Source: Pleurotus ostreatus/Saccharomyces cerevisiae fusant
Taxonomy: Eukaryota; Opisthokonta
Assembly (NCBI GenBank): GCA_024196135.1
Contig: JAMQCK010000719.1
Span: 1 to 17,127 of the forward strand
DNA: 17,127 bases
Reading direction: 5' to 3'
Part shown: positions 1 to 9,219 of the stretch, one piece after another
Numbering within the stretch: position 1 is the stretch's first letter
Layout of the letters: each line of letters opens with the position of its first letter
The notes under the pieces: generated by a model
The model's database searches: none
What the model was told of the DNA's origin: nothing
What the model saw: only the letters and a program-made list of their open reading frames with translations
Translations under genes and position numbers: made by a program

Positions 1-334
1 CGGCACCAGTGCGCCATAGCCACCGGTCGGTGTCGCGCTCCCCTGCAGCGTGCGCAAGCTGACGTCGTCCTCCCAGGCGCCCTGCAGGAGTCGATGAGTC
101 CTAGACCGCTCCCCGTATACCATCCGCCGCTGGCCACGTCGGCCAGCGCGTGCACAACATACCCTGCATAATGCATTATCACGTCCTTCCCCAGGCCCAC
201 GTAAATGCCTCCATTCCACGGACTTACCTCTGAACATATCACTGTAAACAAGCCTGCCGCGCCATATGTTGTGGCGTTAATTACCGGGCGGTCAGCTACT
301 TCTTGTCGGACCCTTGCTTGATTTTGGGGGGCAT
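1..334 (-). CDS. Possible 5' part of an unrecognised gene leaving the left edge
   Basis: On the minus strand one reading frame stays open from about 350 to position 1 without a stop. A spliced alternative begins at an ATG at 334 (MPPKIKQ...) and uses a donor GTCCGA and a strong donor GTAAGT (near 230) with acceptors GCGGCAG and ATGCAG. It joins in phase into LVYSDMFRGYVVHALADVASGGWYTG (shown here as LVYSDMFRG then YVVHALADVASGGWYTG). I do not recognise the family. The GWYTG stretch recalls fungal fucose-type lectin repeats, but this is a weak resemblance only. The gene would lie downstream of, and on the same strand as, the mitoribosomal gene ending at 636. Codon use is not distinctive, so this could be a chance open frame. 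Positions 335-635 show nothing else convincing. Confidence 0.25.
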
Positions 335-635
335 TATGGGCGGATCGCGGGCGACAGCGGCGGGGGCTGCAAACTAATCAGTGTAACCAATCTCTCCATT
401 GCACATCAATCCAACGCACCTGTGTGTTTCCGGACGTTGTTGCGGGATTAGTAGGCACGACGTCGCAAGCCAGTGCCCGCTACGCTGGTGACCAAAACAA
501 TGGGTTACTCTGTACAGGCTGACGTTACCTGTGCACCTCATGGATACCTCAAGGCCGACCCTTCACACGGAGCGGGAGAAGCGAGAGTTCCTGGATAAGA
601 CAATGTACGATAGCAAGCGGAGGGACAATGCGGTA

Positions 636-1654
636 CTAAGCAGACGCAGGTGATGAGCTCGATGCCGAGGCCTTCTTCCATGCCTTCTTGTACAAGTCCA
701 CGGTTAGCGTCGGGTTTGCTGGCGGAGGTACCTGCCGGCCGAGCTTGCCCCTTGCGAGCTGCAGCGCACTGCGCGTATCACCAGGGTACTGCTGGCCAGG
801 GCGGGGTGCGGGGTCTTTGTAGTGCTGGTTCTTCTCCACCTTGGATTCCCATGTCGCACGCGCAAGGACGGGCGTAGCCAGCAATTGTGTCTGCGCGCAA
901 GGTCAGCTGCCTGAGATTATAACATTGCTGACGCAACATACCGAGTACTGAGCAACCTTCTGGGAAAGGTCCTTCACGGCCTCGGGACCGCGGAACCTGA
1001 GCGCCTTCTGCAGATTCCAGCGCGTCTTTGGTCGCAGCTTGCCCGACTGGCCGTACTCGAGCTGAGCCTCCTTCTGCAGCATCTCCTCGGTTCCCTTCGC
1101 AGGCTCGTTGACGATGTGCTCCAGGTTGTTGGAGCGCTGCAGACGAGTCCTGACGAGCTCGAAGCCGATCGCGCGCGCCGTCATTTCGTACTTAAGGTCG
1201 CGCGGGTTGTCGACAAGTTCGAGGATAGCCACAGGTGCATTGTCGCCCTGGCGGTTGCCGGCCTTGACGATGCGAGTGTAGCCTCCCGCACGCTCGGCAT
1301 AACGCGGCGCGTACTTCTCGAAGAGGTTGGAGAGAGCGGATGGCTTGAGCAGGAAAGCGGAGGCGCGATCAAATGCTGGTCGCGTGCCCTTCTTGCCCAT
1401 GGTAATTATCTTGGCGACTGAATGAGCAGCTGGAGTGAGTTCGGAACATGTAGCTCACCTTCTCCGCCAGACGCGCCGTGTCCCTGGCCTTGGGGAGCGT
1501 CGTCTTGATCTGCTCATGCTCGAAGAGGGAGGTGACCAAGTTCCTGCAAGAAGTGAGCTACACACTCCAGCGCGCCTCGTCGCTCGCACCTCAGCATGAG
1601 GTCCCTGTGGGACGACGTGCGCGAGAACTTTCTGAACGCGACGCCATGCTTCAT
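636..1654 (-). CDS. MRPL8: Mitochondrial large-subunit ribosomal protein bL17m
   Basis: This is the mitochondrial homologue of bacterial L17, a protein of the large mitoribosomal subunit near the exit tunnel. The model has four exons: 1654-1590, 1543-1459, 1409-942 and 890-636, giving 290 residues. The start [17 protein letters not shown] is the typical L17 N-terminus. It is followed by [19 protein letters not shown], then GKKGT and SAFLLKP. The L17 core ends near residue 130, and the rest is a mitochondrial C-terminal extension rich in Lys, Ala and Ser. No cleavable presequence is obvious, as in other L17 proteins that begin directly with the fold. Introns are 46, 49 and 51 bp; the second ends in CAAG. 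An ATG at 1400 inside exon 3 opens a long frame but lacks the conserved N-terminus. The gene is divergent from acyl carrier protein, 152 bp away. The yeast symbol is used by homology. Confidence 0.93.
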
Positions 1655-1806
1655 GGCGGCGGGAGCGACTCTGCAAATTCCGCACGCGCGGGCAGCCGGG
1701 GCGGAACAGCCGGGGCTGATCGTGCTGACTAAGCCGTGTCGCGCCTGGAATTTCGCGTTCCCGACTGGCTCACGTCTTGCTCAGCCCGTCTTGACCTCTG
1801 CCAACC
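1655..1806. promoter_or_regulatory. Divergent promoter region shared by bL17m and ACP
   Basis: Only 152 bp separate the start codons of two divergently read genes for mitochondrial proteins, so both promoters and 5' leaders must lie here or overlap. The stretch is GC-rich. I see no TATA box and no CCAAT box. This is inferred from layout; no specific binding site is claimed. Confidence 0.6.
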
Positions 1807-2400
1807 ATGTCCTTCGTCCGCGCCGCCGTTCGCTCCGCCTCCACCGTCGCTGCCCGCCGTCCGTGGACTGCCGCGGCTGTCCCTCGGGCGCGCCAGATGC
1901 CCCGCTTCCCCGTCTTCCGCATCGCGCCGTACTCGTCCGGCGGCAGCCTCACCAAGGACACCATCCAGTCGCGTGTTCTCGACGTGCTCAAGAGCTTCGA
2001 GAAGGTCGACCCGGCAAAGGTGAGCAAGAAAGGCTTTCTATACTTCCCGTACTGACGCGAATATTAGTTGACGCCGACTGCCTCTTTCGCTAACGACCTC
2101 GGGTTGGACAGCCTGGACGCTGTCGAGGTCGTCATGTCTATTGAGGAGGTCAGTGCATGCAGTACATCTTTGGACCTCACGGCTGAACTTGCTCGCAGGA
2201 GTTTGGCATTGAAATCCCTGACGCGGAGGCTGACGCCATTACCACTGTTAGCCAAGGTACGTTCTCGAATACACGAAATTCAGCACGTAACTTACAAGAT
2301 CTATAGCAATTGACTACATTGCCAAGACGCCTGAGGGTACGCACGGTGTCAAACGCGACGTGGCTTTTTATCTAACTGACCACTTTCTGCAGCTGCATGA
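1807..2400 (+). CDS. ACP1: Mitochondrial acyl carrier protein
   Basis: The small mitochondrial ACP carries growing acyl chains of type II fatty acid synthesis (the lipoate precursor octanoate) on a 4'-phosphopantetheine arm. In fungi it is also linked to complex I and to LYR proteins of Fe-S and mitoribosome assembly. The model has five exons: 1807-2019, 2068-2148, 2199-2256, 2307-2336 and 2393-2400, giving 129 residues. The first 45 residues are Arg/Ala/Ser-rich with no acidic residue, a clear mitochondrial targeting sequence. The prosthetic-group site is Ser86 in LGLDSLDAVEVVMSIEEEFG, followed by the usual IPDAEADAITTVSQAIDYI helix region. All introns are 48-56 bp with GT-AG ends. The last exon holds only two codons and the TGA stop. 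The start sits in a good context (CCAACCATGTCC). Confidence 0.97.
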
Positions 2401-2430
2401 ACGTCATGACGCGTCTATGAGTTCTCTACG

Positions 2431-2481
2431 GTACGTCCAATTTACTTCTCTGAAATCCCTCCATTCTCATGTTATTTCCAG
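2431..2481 (+). other. Probable intron in the 3' untranslated region of ACP
   Basis: Thirty bases after the ACP stop codon lies a complete intron-like unit: donor GTACGTCC, a pyrimidine-rich 3' half and acceptor TTATTTCCAG, 51 bp in all. It matches the coding introns of this gene in size and signals. It contributes nothing to the protein. Expression data would be needed to confirm it. Confidence 0.5.
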
Positions 2482-2961
2482 TATCTTGATTCCCGCACGC
2501 TGAAAAAGTGATCTGGGAGGTGGCACACCCGCCGACAGTAGTTCAAGCGCGTACCTACATAATCAACAATATAGCACGTCCGGCTACATGCACACCACTC
2601 CCTCCCTCGCGCCCCATCCTTTGCCCTGAGAAGTGGCCCGATGGTCGTATTTCCAGGACCGCATTGTGAGGTCACCAACCGTACTCGTGACTCCCACTCG
2701 CTTCGTCTCACGGACGCGACTGTCGGCGGACGTTGGCACCGACCTGTCATGTGAGCGTACTCCGTGGTTGAAGGACCTCGTTCACCTCTACCTTAAGCAT
2801 CCTCCTCTGCTCAGTATCTCGAGGTGGCCACCTTGTTCCGGCCCGGCTGCGTCATTCCTTCATATCGCACATGATCATTCCTTCACTGCCTCTGCTCTCC
2901 TGCTCTCCTGCCATCGATATCTTGCCCTCCTACCTCATCCCCAAACTCACCTCACCTCACC
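2482..2961 (+). promoter_or_regulatory. Intergenic region and pyrimidine-rich leader of the SMP-30 gene
   Basis: No coding signal was found between the ACP transcript and the next start at 2962. The last 100 bases are strongly pyrimidine-rich. They include two copies of CTGCTCTC (2892-2909) and three copies of CTCAC in tandem (2946-2960) directly before CACCATGG. Such CT-rich stretches are common around fungal transcription starts, so this is probably the core promoter and 5' leader. No TATA box is evident. Confidence 0.45.
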
Positions 2962-4340
2962 ATGGTAGAAATCATCACTGTCGACGAGCCTCTCGTTCGC
3001 GTGGGCTGCATTCTTGGCGAAGGTGCGGAAGCAACTCAACTTCATCGGCAATTACCGGCGGGTCCGTGAAGTTCGACTTCCACTGACCATCGAGTGTTGC
3101 AGGACCAGTGTGGGAGGCGGAGACACAGACGCTGCATTTCGTGGACATATCCGCCGTGAAGGTGAGTCCTTCCCTTGCTATCTTGAGCTTCATGAGCTTA
3201 TCATCGGAAAGGTATACCACCTAGACGTCAATACCCTCGAATACCGAGTGGACGAATTCGACGAGAAGATTACCTCTATCGCGCTACGAGCGGGTCACAA
3301 AGGCAGCGTACGTCCTGACTCGGAACATGCATCTCTCGTCGACCGACACCCATTACAGCTAGCATGCACCACGCAACGGGGCTTCGCCCTCATCCATCCA
3401 GCTGACGACCTACAATCCAACCGTCCACGCCTGGAACACCTCGCCGAGCCATTGCCACCCGCTCTTCTGCCGTACACTCGATTCAACGACGGCGCGTGCG
3501 ACAGTCGAGGGCGCTACTTTGCTGGGAGCGTCTTCAACAAGGCGCGAGAAGAAGTTGTGGGCAAGCTTTACCGATACGACCCTGCGATGAAGGGCACGGA
3601 AGAGGCTTGTGTTGTCGTTGATGAGGGACCGTTCACTGTGGGTCTTGAATGCGTCTCATACTGTCGTTGGTACAACGTCTTTGTTGACAGGACTCCAACG
3701 GACTCGGCTGGTCCCCGGACGAGCGTACATTGTAAGTAGCTGCCTTTTCGTTCTCTCGTTCGACTCTCACTCGCACTGTCTCCCTTTCAGCTACTTCACC
3801 GACTCCTGGAAGCGACTAATCTACGCCTACGACTACGACATCAAGACAGGCTCCATCTCAAACCGCCGGTCCTTCCTCGACGGTGCCGCCCTGAACTTGC
3901 CGGGTATCTTCGATGGCCTGTGCATAGACGACGAGGGGTGTATATGGTCAGCGATGTACGTCGAGTGGCGGAAATGTTTATGGATAGCCTGAAGCTGACG
4001 CGCGTCATGTTCAGGTGGAATGGCTCGCACCTGTATAGGTTCAAGGATGGGGTCGTGGACATTGATTTGTCTTTCCCGAAGGTGCTTCGCGTAACGTCGT
4101 GCTGCTTTGGAGGTGAATATCGAATTGGGAGGCCGTCCTCCCCGATCACGTCGTCACCTCTTCCCCTCTGACCCTATCCCAGGCCCAAACCTCGACCAAT
4201 TGTACATCACCACTGCGCACTGCGCTGCCGAGGGCGGGAACCCCAACATGCAATACCAATTTCCAGACTCAGGCCACCTCTTCAAGGTCGACTTTGCTGG
4301 TCGCTTTAGAGGAGCGAAGAGGGGCGTCTTTCTGCAGTAG
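2962..4340 (+). CDS. SMP-30/regucalcin family lactonase-type protein
   Basis: This is a six-bladed beta-propeller of the SMP-30/gluconolactonase/LRE family, metal-dependent enzymes that usually hydrolyse sugar lactones. The substrate here is unknown. The model has eight exons: 2962-3022, 3103-3161, 3212-3307, 3359-3637, 3691-3731, 3791-3955, 4015-4112 and 4183-4340, giving 318 residues, normal for the family. Expected active-site residues are all present: metal ligands Glu20 (GEGPVWE), Asn168 (SNGLGWSPD) and Asp220 (FDGLCIDDEG), and substrate-side Arg113 and Asn115 (RFNDGACD). The end is PNLDQLYITTA and SGHLFKVD, also typical. There is no signal peptide, so it is probably cytosolic. Intron 2 has an AAAG acceptor, and intron 3 (51 bp) is in frame without a stop. 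The start is in a strong context (CACCATGG). It faces regulator A tail to tail. Confidence 0.93.
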
Positions 4341-4657
4341 CGCACAGATGAGCTACCAGTGGAGGTGAATGCACGTTTGAAGAAAGAGAAGAGGAGAACT
4401 CTTGCAGGCACTACCGTAGAATTCGAACTAATAGCAATTTCGCCTTTCGTTGTCCGTCAAGGGAGTCGAGTACGAATGCCAGTACGCGGCGAAATGAAAC
4501 AAGAGACAAGCGTCCAATCGCATATAACTCGACAGCTATATGTACAGACCTTCTCACAAGCGAGGTAAGATTATAAGTGCATTAAGTATGAGGTCGTTCC
4601 AGCGTGTTTAGCCAAGATCGTAATGTACAGGTATTGTGTAGTCACGGTTTCCAAAGT
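4341..4657. other. Convergent intergenic region between SMP-30 gene and regulator A
   Basis: These 317 bases lie between two stop codons on opposite strands and should hold both 3' untranslated regions. The sequence is more AT-rich than the genes. Short open frames here have no recognisable product. No canonical AATAAA signal is seen on the plus strand. Confidence 0.5.
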
Positions 4658-7563
4658 TCAAAGTCCCGTTCCGTTCCCCATCCACAGCGACGCAATATCG
4701 CCCGCGGTATTGCCTCCCATGCCATTGGTATTGCCACTCATGTTATTGGTATGGCCATTCATCCCACCCATCCCCGCGTACGGGGACAAGTCCGCCGAGC
4801 TCATGCTCATGGGCAGAGGCGCAGGCAACGGCTCATTCGCCAGGCCCTGCGAGACCGCATCCTTGGCGAAGGCAGTGGAGTGCGAGAAGGGGTATAGGGG
4901 GAAGCCGACCTCGAGGGGCTGCTTCTGGGTCGTCATTCGGATGATCTCGCGCATGAGTCCTTGGAGGAGGCGCTCTTGGCGGGCTGGTGGGGATATCAAC
5001 GGGGGTATATGCGTATCAGAGGGAGACACTTACTGCCAATTGGTGATCGTCGTCCGTATTCTAGCATTGCGAAGCTACGCGCAGTGACATGAGGTACGAG
5101 CACAGCGGCATTAGGATCAACGAACGCACCGTAAGACGTTAATCTCGCCCCAGACGTTTTGCTCGCTTTCCAGGTCACCTATCTCAATGAAGTACTTGCA
5201 GAGCTGGACTTCCACCACAGCTGCGAGATACCAGCAGATCTGGTGGGATTGGTCGACCATTGAATAGGTAACGAACGGGAAGATACGTACCGTTGCGAAT
5301 GGATGTAGCCGGGTGATGTCCAAAGACGTCGCCGAGAGCTTGTAGTACGCCGACAGAATGGCTCGCGCAGCATGTATGCACCTCGATGTGGAGACGCACG
5401 ACCGATCGTCGAAGTCGACATACGGGTTATGCAGCGTAATCGTCGCTCTACAAAGTCATCAGCGCAGCACAGGAAACACCGAACAACACCACTCACGCAT
5501 GTGGGACGATGTGCACCATATACAGATCCGTGTCGATGGTGCTGCCGTCCGGCGCGTCACTGACGCCGCAGTGCCGGTATATCTGGGGCAAGTTGTGCAG
5601 GAAGTCGTGCGCGACGAGGTTGTCGAGCTCGGTGAATCCGGGAAGGAGGAAGGGGTTCTGGTGTCGTGTAGGTCCGGTCGGGTTGCGGAGGTTGCCCCGG
5701 ACGTTGAGGTCGGTGACCCGGCCGAAGAGCATGATGGCCTTCATGAATAGCAAGAACGAGTCGGTGTACATCGGTGGGTGTCGAGTGAAAATGTCTGGAG
5801 TAGCGAGGTCCTGCGGGTTACTGGGTACCGGGTTCTGTCATTTATTTAGTCGAAAGTCGGCGGAACGCAACGGCCGACAAACCTCTTCCTCAAAGTCCTG
5901 AGAACGAAGGGGAAATTCCGTCCCCAGGTCCCTTTCGTCGATCGCATGCAGCCATCCACCGACACTGGCTATACGATCAAATACTGCAGATGATAAATTC
6001 AATGAGAAAGATGAAGATATGCGCCAAGCCCACTCACATATCGTCATCCACCACGTCCGCCTCCGTGATTCCAAGTCGCGGAAGTCCTTCGGAGGAGCGA
6101 GGTAGGCTCCGGGTGAGTTGTTGCTATGCGTGCAAAAAGTGCCGGGGTAGTTAAGGCGCAGCGGAACGGCGACGCGGGTCTGGAAGGCCGCAAAGATCCA
6201 CACCTCCACCCAGCGGCCCTCCTGGTAGAAGTACCACGAAAGGATGATGCAGGCCTGCATGACGGCAAAGATGTCTTCGCCACTGGCCATCGTCTTGTCG
6301 ATGTATTGTCGGGTCTTGGAAGCGTGATATTCGGCGAAGCTGTCGCGGCGCGAACCGTCAGGAAGGGTGGTTACATCTTGCGATGTCCAGCGAGACGCGG
6401 AGGCGCACTGCAACGAGTCAGCTCGAGGCAGCGCGAGAAGAAGAGACGCTCAACTATTGCATGAAGTAGTGCAGAGTGAGGAAATCCAGGGTCTCGGGGT
6501 GAGAGATGAAGGGAAGCGAGGAAAGACGGACGATGCAGCACGCGCTGGGCGCAAGGGTCGCGCTTGAAGTATATGTCGACGCTAAGGGCGCGATTCTGAG
6601 TACGGCCCGAAAGACACAAGTACGATGACGCACTAGTGGTTGAGCGATCTTCTGTCCGGAAGTTGGGGATCCCAACCAGAGTATAGCAACTCCATGAAGG
6701 GATCTGGGTCGGGCGATTCATGTCTAGCGATGGATACAGCAGTTCCTGAGTTGGGGCTTATCAGAGTTGTATCGTCCTTAGGACTTGCAGAGGCGGCTGT
6801 GGTAGTGGGGGTATGTGCGTTGAAGATATGTGCGCCGATTTCGTGCGTAGTAGGCCTGCTCGGAAGCTGGGAACCATTGGCGGCCGGCGGAATGCTTGCT
6901 GTATTATCCGGAGAAGAAGTAGAAGCGTTCAAGGGTGAGGGCTTGTGTGATGAGGAGCCGGAGCTGGACCCAGCCGATGGCTGTTCTTGCACCTGTCGCT
7001 TGAGCTGAGCTGGGGAGGGGGGACCCTGTCAGACGAGGTGCGGTGGCATGCGCGAGGTGGCAGCGCACCAATCTGTTCCTCCAATTCTTTGATCTTGTCA
7101 TATGGGTCCTTGCCGGGAGTAGTAGGCGTGGGGGTCAATCCCTCAACAGGATCGTAGGAGCACTGGGGCTCGGTTGGGTGCCTGCGCAACGCATGAAGGT
7201 CTGGGGAAGTACGGCAAGGACACCGCGACGTACGCGTAGCCAACGGGGGCAGGTACGCTAATGGTAACTTTCCACTGCCTGCACATGAGACGTCAGCGCG
7301 CCGTTCGCATAGCGGGTCGTTACCACACACCTCACGCAAGTGCCACAGTGTGGCCGAGCGGCGTCGCATTTCTGAAAGACGCATGATCAACTGCGTGCGC
7401 TCCCCTCGAACGATATGCGTACTAGTTTGCGCTTCCGGCACGAGCGACATGCCTGGATACGAACGGTGAGCTGGTACTCGGACGGGCGCTTAAGACCCAC
7501 CTGATTGCGACGCAGCGCGGCGCGGGTGGACGACTGGGAGGGCCCGGGGGCAGCCTTGGGCAT
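4658..7563 (-). CDS. Zn2Cys6 transcription factor A with fungal-specific domain
   Basis: A nuclear regulator of the Gal4-type zinc cluster class; its targets are unknown. I model 13 exons: 7563-7501, 7452-7423, 7371-7331, 7274-7069, 7009-6634, 6581-6455, 6407-6038, 5983-5883, 5834-5497, 5447-5291, 5239-5130, 5074-5034 and 4983-4658, 761 residues in this version. The zinc cluster begins ACRSCRKRKLKCDAARPHCGTC, giving five cysteines at 23, 26, 33, 40 and 43. The sixth is in QCSYD, but the exon 3/4 join is uncertain (7274, 7181 or another acceptor). A short coiled coil follows (KELEEQIAQLKRQ), then a Ser/Pro/Thr-rich linker. The fungal-specific transcription factor domain shows HRPSFLASL, LLHAI, RRRTWWMTILFDR and SVGGWLHAIDERD. 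The tail is rich in Met, Gly and Asn. The first ATG is 7563; the frame upstream has only non-ATG starts. It is related to regulator B. Confidence 0.9.
4700..4795 (-). repeat. Low-complexity Met/Gly/Asn tract in regulator A C-terminus
   Basis: The DNA carries imperfect repeats around ATTGGTATTGCC and ATTGGTATGGCC. On the minus strand they encode a run of Gly, Met, Asn and Thr with the repeated words GMGGMN, NNMSGNTNG and GMGGNT. It lies in the last 50 residues, after the fungal-specific domain, where such regulators often have activation or unstructured regions. The role is inferred. Confidence 0.6.
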
Positions 7564-8089
7564 GTGAGATGGCGGTCGGGAGCAAGAGGCGGGGAGGTGA
7601 GCTGCTGGCGGTGGGCGTGCTGGTTCAGGAAATAATGGCGACGGCGAACTTCCTTGTTCCCGTGGGGGATCAGGTCTATCTAATTCTGATCGGAAGTGGC
7701 CTTGACGGATCTGCGGCACGCGCGCAACGGCCCGGGGCAAAGTACCGCTCACGTGGCAAATGTTCGAGTTCGGACTCGCGATGGGTGCATGTTAAACAGC
7801 GGATAGGAAGGCTAGCCTGGCCCAGGAAGCGCGGGATTGATTTCCCTCCGATGTAGGCACTCAGGGAAACCGCAGAAAATTGCAAAAGACGCCTCGAAAT
7901 ACACCGCTTCCGCCCCAGTCATTCGCCAGTCTCCCCCATTACATGCATTTGCTTCTTCAGCGTCAACATCCCGCCGATCCTGCTTTCCTTCTCCACCTGG
8001 CAGAATTAACGTATATTCTCCCGCGCTACGACCTGAGATCGCCTCTCAGTTAAATGACGAGGACTTCAGCATGACGCTCGGATGCACGC
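7564..8089. promoter_or_regulatory. Intergenic region upstream of regulator A and downstream of YjbQ gene
   Basis: These 526 bases separate two genes read in the same direction (minus). The part next to 7563 is CT-rich on the minus strand and probably contains the leader and promoter of regulator A. The rest should include the 3' end of the YjbQ transcript. Open frames on either strand look like noise, and no other element was recognised. Confidence 0.4.
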
Positions 8090-9057
8090 TTACAAGATAG
8101 TCGCCACGACGGTTCTCGTACTGACGAAGGACGTAAGTCTACGAACAGGCGAAGAGACCCAAAACTTACTGTGGCAGGTGGCGGAATTCGCAGAGATAAA
8201 TTCCTTTAGTCTTCAGTTTCATCGCGAGGGATGGATCGAGGTTCTTTCGCTCACCCTGCCAAGTACCAAGGTTCAGACGCCCGTCCGTGATTGGTACGCT
8301 AGGGCGAAGGTGAGCAAGCTCCGATGCGAATACACACGATTGGCTATTTCTTACGTGACAGTCGTCCCAATCAACGCGGACTTCGTGTGCGAGACGCTGG
8401 TGCGGCACAGCAAATATTCAGCGACAGGCCCTATTATGAAGCCACAGGTCGAGCTTACGAGTCACTAGTATGAGAAATCAGTACGCGACAGGACGCTCAA
8501 AGGTCCAGGACTCACTCGGGGCCTTCATCTGTATGCTCCCAATTGAGAGATTCAGGGACGACGTGGTCGAGAGCCATATCCATGTCTGTAGATTGCGTTT
8601 ACTTCGGACTCGCAGGGTATGTCCAAGGACGCGCCACATACCCGTCCTGACATCTGAAGGCGCGCTCAGTGTGCAAGGGGACTCGTCACTCCATATCGCT
8701 ACTCACCGGGATCGTAGTTCTCATTCAACGTCAAGCCTAGAATCATTCTCCGCGTCAGGACGCGTACGGAAAGAGGCAGGAAACGACTGACCACAGGACG
8801 TATGCTTGCTTGATAATCGGTAAATGTGAGCGGCGTAGGCCTAGAAGCGAGGATCCTATTTACATGAACAAGTACAACATGCCGACCTATAAGAGGAAAC
8901 CCTTCAGCTCGCGCGCATTGATCCTAGGCCTCCGCCAGGCATATATACTGACCTTTACGCCCTTGAGGCCATCTTTGATCTGTGCCTGTACTTCATCAGT
9001 GACAAGGTGACAGCCCTTCGCGCGCCTGGAGAGTGAGAAGGTCTTTTGCCAGCCCAT
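8090..9057 (-). CDS. YjbQ/UPF0047 family protein in eleven exons
   Basis: This is a small UPF0047 (YjbQ) protein. The bacterial member has secondary thiamine-phosphate synthase activity; the fungal role is not established. The model has eleven exons: 9057-8953, 8886-8864, 8808-8792, 8736-8707, 8653-8642, 8585-8516, 8464-8459, 8396-8355, 8298-8255, 8203-8170 and 8120-8090, giving 137 residues, the normal family length. Conserved blocks appear in the right order: GWQKTFSL, KGCHLVTDE, LFIKHTSCGLTLNENYDPDV, DMDMALDHVVPE, HTDEGPDDS, HTKSALIG, PITDGRLNLGTWQGIYLCEF and RTVVATIL. Each junction restores family sequence and phase, which is strong support. Exons 5 and 7 are only 12 and 6 nt long. Introns (49-66 bp) total more bases than the exons. 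It lies 162 bp downstream of YTH1 on the same strand. Confidence 0.93.
8459..8464 (-). other. Six-nucleotide microexon (exon 7) of the YjbQ gene
   Basis: Between an intron ending ACTAG and one starting GTAAGC lie six bases, TGACTC. Joined to the GA of exon 6 and the C of exon 8 they give Asp-Asp-Ser, which continues the family motif EGPDD. Leaving them out would keep the frame but lose the conserved second Asp. Exon 5 (8642-8653, 12 nt) is similarly small and supplies VRT of DPDVRTDMD. Confidence 0.8.
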
Positions 9058-9219
9058 TGATTGTAGACGACGATGATGGGAGTTCGAGGGGAAGTGCTCA
9101 CACTGACGTCAGACCGATCGACTGATCGCAACCGCGATGGCCAGGAAGCACCGTCCAAAGGCCGTCTCGCGAGGCCAGCGTACCATTACACAAGCCTACT
9201 ACGAAACAGCAAAGGCTAT

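Noticed and set aside
540..653. Short plus-strand frame of 37 codons starting ATGGATACC
   Set aside because: It overlaps the 3' end of bL17m on the other strand, has no recognisable motif and no supporting signals.
903..1400. Stand-alone 165-residue frame beginning MGKKGT
   Set aside because: It is the third exon of bL17m read through its own 3' splice donor. The ATG is internal to the conserved GKKGT block.
6640..7008. Plus-strand 122-codon frame
   Set aside because: It is the complement of the Ser/Pro/Thr-rich linker exon of regulator A; the composition explains the lack of stops.
7564..7752. N-terminal extension of regulator A to 7752
   Set aside because: The frame is open but starts with GTG and is a Pro/Ser-rich stretch like a CT-rich leader; the first ATG is at 7563.
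8082..8468. Plus-strand open frame of 128 codons with plausible donor and acceptor words
   Set aside because: It is antisense to the YjbQ gene, whose eleven exons match the family block by block. Splicing the plus-strand frame with its apparent introns breaks the frame.
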